DNA from: Clostridiales bacterium DTU069
Lineage (GTDB): Bacteria > Bacillota > Clostridia > DSM-8532
Direction of reading: 5' to 3'
Assembly (NCBI GenBank): GCA_001512485.1
Contig: LFRV01000030.1
Location: forward strand, 1 to 36,598
DNA: 36,598 nt
Part shown: positions 35,033 through 36,598 of the stretch, piece by piece
How the letters are laid out: each line of letters begins with the position of its first letter
Numbering within the stretch: the stretch's first letter is position 1
The notes under the pieces: generated by a model
Databases searched by the model: none
Seen by the model: only the letters and a program-made list of their open reading frames with translations
Told to the model about the DNA's origin: nothing
Translations under genes and position numbers: made by a program

Positions 35033-35125
35033 CAATTAAGATATGATATGATGTATGAACATTATAACATAATTACAACTTTACCTCGTTTATAATATTA
35101 TAAAAGATAACTGGAGGTTGTTGAC

Positions 35126-35866
35126 ATGGCAGGCTTAAATAAGTACAGTACAATTCCCTTATATTGTCAGTTAAAAAATATTATCCTTGAACAAATTGAA
35201 AGTGGTTATTTTGAGGAAGATTCAAAAATTCCATCCGAACAAGAATTTTGCGAAAAGTATAATATCAGCCGGCCTACAGTCAGACAAGCCATAAATGAAT
35301 TAACAAATAACGGCCAGTTATATAAATTAAGAGGTAAAGGCACATTTGTATCAAAACGAAAATCAAGCATACATATTAAAGATTATACCGGTTTTACAGA
35401 TTCGATACTCGACAGCCTTGATCCTGAAAACAAAGAGATTGTTTCTGTTGATACCGTATCATCGGATGACTTGGCAAAATTAAAGGAAGTATTTAATATA
35501 AAGTCCGAAAAAGCCTCTTTCACATCCATTACATATATTAATAAACGCAATGATGAAATATTTTCTGTTAATGTTTCTTATATCCCGTTATCTTTATTTC
35601 CGGATATCGGGGAGGACATAAAAAATAAAAAACCTTCATTTGAAATTTTAAGAGGCAAGTATCCGCTTGTGCCTTACAGTTCTAAAAGCACGCTGGAAGT
35701 TATATATACCGATCAGGTAGATGCTGGTCTTTTACAGGTACAACCCGGACAAGCGTTAATACAAATCAATAATGTGTTATATTCAAAAAGCGGCCAGCCC
35801 GTTGAATATATTGTGTCAAAATACCGTGCGGACAAATGCAGGCTGATGTTTGAAAACCACAAATAA
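35126..35866 (+). CDS. GntR-family transcriptional regulator (HutC/UTRA type)
   Basis: The 246-residue protein has an N-terminal winged helix-turn-helix (about 8-75) with the GntR pattern IPLYCQLKNIILEQIESGYF, then IPSEQEFCEKYNISRPTVRQ and LRGKGTFVSKRK. A UTRA ligand-binding domain follows (about 95-240), with VYSKSGQPVEYIVSKYRAD-like features near the end (NNVLYSKSGQPVEY). Members of this class respond to sugars, sugar phosphates or other metabolites. ATG 35126 follows CTGGAGG. There is no obvious target operon beside it: upstream is a terminated aminotransferase gene and downstream lie structured repeats. Base composition is more AT-rich than its neighbours. The ligand is unknown. Confidence 0.9.
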   Translation: MAGLNKYSTIPLYCQLKNIILEQIESGYFEEDSKIPSEQEFCEKYNISRPTVRQAINELTNNGQLYKLRGKGTFVSKRKSSIHIKDYTGFTDSILDSLDPENKEIVSVDTVSSDDLAKLKEVFNIKSEKASFTSITYINKRNDEIFSVNVSYIPLSLFPDIGEDIKNKKPSFEILRGKYPLVPYSSKSTLEVIYTDQVDAGLLQVQPGQALIQINNVLYSKSGQPVEYIVSKYRADKCRLMFENHK

Positions 35867-35887
35867 TATCTGCATCTTATGCCGCCC

Positions 35888-36012
35888 GTCGTCATCGAAA
35901 GCACACTACCAGAGCCGCTTACCAACCTGAACGCGGCAGCAATGACTCAACCCATTAACCACCCGCTTGTTATATGACACTATTCCCGCGGGTCCTGGTT
36001 CGGGTGTTTTGT
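35888..36012 (+). repeat. Full-length structured intergenic repeat, copy B
   Basis: This 125-bp element is collinear with copy A at 8611-8736. Its right arm CCTGGTTCGGGTG is the exact complement of the left arm CACCCGAACCAG of copy A, while its own left arm is degenerate. The inner hairpins are GCCGC/GCGGC (35917-35939) and ACCCGC/GCGGGT (35960-35993), both perfect. It begins 22 bp after the gntR stop. Confidence 0.8.
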
Positions 36013-36154
36013 TTCCTAGGTCGACAAAGCACATACCGTTCAACACGCTTTGGATCATGTTCATCTTTTACAAAGAGGTCTCCATATCCCGGGTCGCTCA
36101 TTAACCCGCTCCACAGTTACCTGTAGGCAGCAGGGCGCTGGAGCATGTCGCCCT
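36013..36154. repeat. GC-rich hairpin-rich linker between repeat copies
   Basis: The stretch contains GGTCGACAAAGC, which recurs at the end of copy C (36277-36288), and several short hairpins: CAAAGC/GCTTTG (36025-36052), GGGT/ACCC (36092-36108) and CAGGGCG/CGCCCTG (36131-36155). No reading frame with a start site was found. It looks like further modules of the same repeat system. Confidence 0.5.
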
Positions 36155-36288
36155 GCGTCACCGAAAATACCCGAACCACCCGCTGTGTAATTGGCGTTAT
36201 TTCCGCGGGTCCTGCTTCTCGGGTCGGGGCATTGCTGCCGCGTTCCAGTGGGTACGCGACTTTACTTCGTTTCCTTGGTCGACAAAGC
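36155..36288 (+). repeat. Rearranged structured repeat, copy C
   Basis: The copy starts with GCGTCACCGAAA and TACCCGAACCA as in copy A, then jumps to the second hairpin module (CCACCCGCTG ... CCGCGGGTCCTG). After the right arm TCTCGGGT it carries 28 bases (36230-36257) that are the reverse complement of 8641-8668 with one mismatch. The central hairpin module has thus been moved outside the outer arms and inverted. It ends with TTTCCTTGGTCGACAAAGC, shared with the end of copy B. Confidence 0.75.
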
Positions 36289-36306
36289 GTGTGAAAATTA
36301 ATTCAG

Positions 36307-36335
36307 TTGCAGGCAGTTGAAATTTGTGCTAAAAT
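36307..36335 (+). promoter_or_regulatory. Promoter of the leader RNA and gene at the window end
   Basis: TTGCAG (36307-36312) and TAAAAT (36330-36335) are 17 bp apart. Initiation near 36343 would give a leader of about 220 nt, fully structured, before the start codon at 36562. Confidence 0.6.
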
Positions 36336-36342
36336 AGCAGAA

Positions 36343-36545
36343 AAAATATTGAACAGGATTTACTGCGTATAATTTCTAATGCCCGTTTTTCAAGCGGGGT
36401 AATTTATACGCGGTGGTATTATCTGAGCTAAAGCCGGGTTTACGGTTTTAGCAAGGATGTATATTACATACCTGAAGTTATGGAGTATTCCGTGCGAAGG
36501 GGAACATAAAAAATTTTGCCCATCCGTTACGGTTGGGCTTTTTTA
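36343..36545 (+). ncRNA. Structured leader RNA, riboswitch-like, class not recognised
   Basis: Three hairpins are visible before the terminator. P1 is GCGTATAA/TTATACGC (36365-36411) enclosing CCCGTTT/AAGCGGG. P2 is GCTAAAGCCG/CGGTTTTAGC (36427-36452). P3 is AGG-ATGTA/TACAT-A-CCT (36454-36473). Unpaired purine-rich segments (GCGAAGGGGAACA) follow, then an intrinsic terminator and a ribosome binding site. The layout is that of a cis-regulatory aptamer. I compared it by eye with TPP, SAM-I, lysine, FMN, cobalamin, purine, glycine, c-di-GMP, c-di-AMP, ZTP, guanidine, manganese, magnesium and T-box consensus elements and found no match. Confidence 0.6.
36518..36545 (+). terminator. Terminator of the leader RNA
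   Basis: GCCCATCCG (36518-36526) pairs with CGGTTGGGC (36530-36538) with one T-T mismatch, followed by six T residues, A and TT. It ends 16 nt before the next start codon, so it can act as an expression platform. Confidence 0.85.
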
Positions 36546-36561
36546 TTAGGAGGTTTAATAT

Positions 36562-36598
36562 ATGAAAAGCAAAGGCTTTATATTTTTCTTAACTGTAA
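36562..36598 (+). CDS. Start of a gene that runs off the window
   Basis: ATG 36562 follows TAGGAGG at 36547-36553. Only the first twelve residues are present (MKSKGFIFFLTV), a short basic start followed by a hydrophobic run, so a signal peptide or membrane segment is likely. Nothing more can be said about function. It is controlled by the structured leader and terminator just upstream. Confidence 0.6.
   Translation, partial: MKSKGFIFFLTV

Larger units (their letters stand above)
34803..35125 (+). promoter_or_regulatory. gntR upstream region with candidate promoter, palindrome and hairpin
   Basis: This gene-free AT-rich stretch holds four visible elements. A TATAAT (34890-34895) has a weak -35, TGGATT, 17 bp before it. 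The 15-bp palindrome ATAACATGATGTTAT (34917-34931) follows. A 10-pair hairpin AAAAAGCAAG/CTTGCTTTTT lies at 34996-35032. The 14-bp palindrome TTATAATATTATAA lies at 35090-35103, just ahead of the gntR ribosome binding site. No small reading frame with a good start site was seen. Confidence 0.5.

Noticed and set aside
35888-36288. CRISPR array or tRNA cluster (GGTTCG resembles a T-loop)
   Set aside because: The repeats are long, few, not regularly spaced and not separated by unique spacers; no acceptor stem, anticodon arm or CCA end can be drawn.
36343-36545. T-box interpretation of the leader (GCGGTGGTATTA resembles part of the T-box GGGTGGTACCGCG)
   Set aside because: The downstream ACCGCG half is missing, the segment is not adjacent to the terminator, and no Stem I motifs are visible.

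Overview
The window is chromosomal DNA of an AT-leaning, anaerobic, probably spore-forming member of the Clostridia (Firmicutes). Supporting signs are strong GGAGG-type ribosome binding sites, TTG/GTG starts, folate-dependent TrmFO, an S-layer-homology (SLH) protein, a YesMN-type two-component system beside a sugar ABC transporter, a DacF-like carboxypeptidase and the Pta-AckA acetate pathway. The genus cannot be fixed from the sequence alone. No rRNA, tRNA, CRISPR array, transposase or prophage gene was seen.

Layout. (1) 71-3085: a TPP-riboswitch-controlled thiamine salvage operon, thiW-thiD-thiM-thiE. (2) 3194-8502: a radical SAM protein, trmFO, an hflK-hflC pair and a convergent lipid-kinase gene. 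(3) 8813-13183: a tandem AAA+ ATPase of the SpoVK/CbbX type, then pta-ackA. (4) 13514-17425: aspartate kinase, an unknown small protein with a ribbon-helix-helix-like start, and an exported SLH protein with a glycoside hydrolase 18-like domain. (5) 17443-24954: the aromatic operon aroF-aroB-aroA-aroC-pheA-aroE-aroK. (6) 25236-31100: a YesN/YesM-like regulator and sensor followed by a sugar-type ABC importer (binding lipoprotein and two permeases; no ATPase gene here). (7) 31127-34745: an L,D-transpeptidase, a D,D-carboxypeptidase and a class Ic aspartate aminotransferase. (8) 34803-36598: a GntR regulator, a cluster of structured repeats, a structured leader RNA of unknown class and the first codons of a gene that runs off the end.

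The most notable find lies upstream of aroF. A consensus promoter (TTGACA-18-TATAAT) drives a leader that encodes an overlooked 42-codon peptide with an extremely Phe/Tyr-rich core (12 Phe/Tyr among codons 10-24), followed by a strong intrinsic terminator just before aroF. This is the architecture of ribosome-mediated transcription attenuation, as in the proteobacterial pheA leader, and alternative pairings consistent with that model can be drawn by hand. It would let the cell sense charged tRNA-Phe/tRNA-Tyr and tune the whole chorismate-to-phenylalanine operon.

The second notable find is a family of about 125-bp GC-rich intergenic elements with a three-stem, cloverleaf-like fold (8611-8736 and 35888-36012). 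One rearranged copy (36155-36288) carries the central hairpin module moved and inverted with 27 of 28 bases conserved, and a 3' fragment (3092-3124) sits after thiE. Further structures without an assigned class are a long inverted repeat after ackA, a structured pta leader and the leader RNA at 36343-36545.
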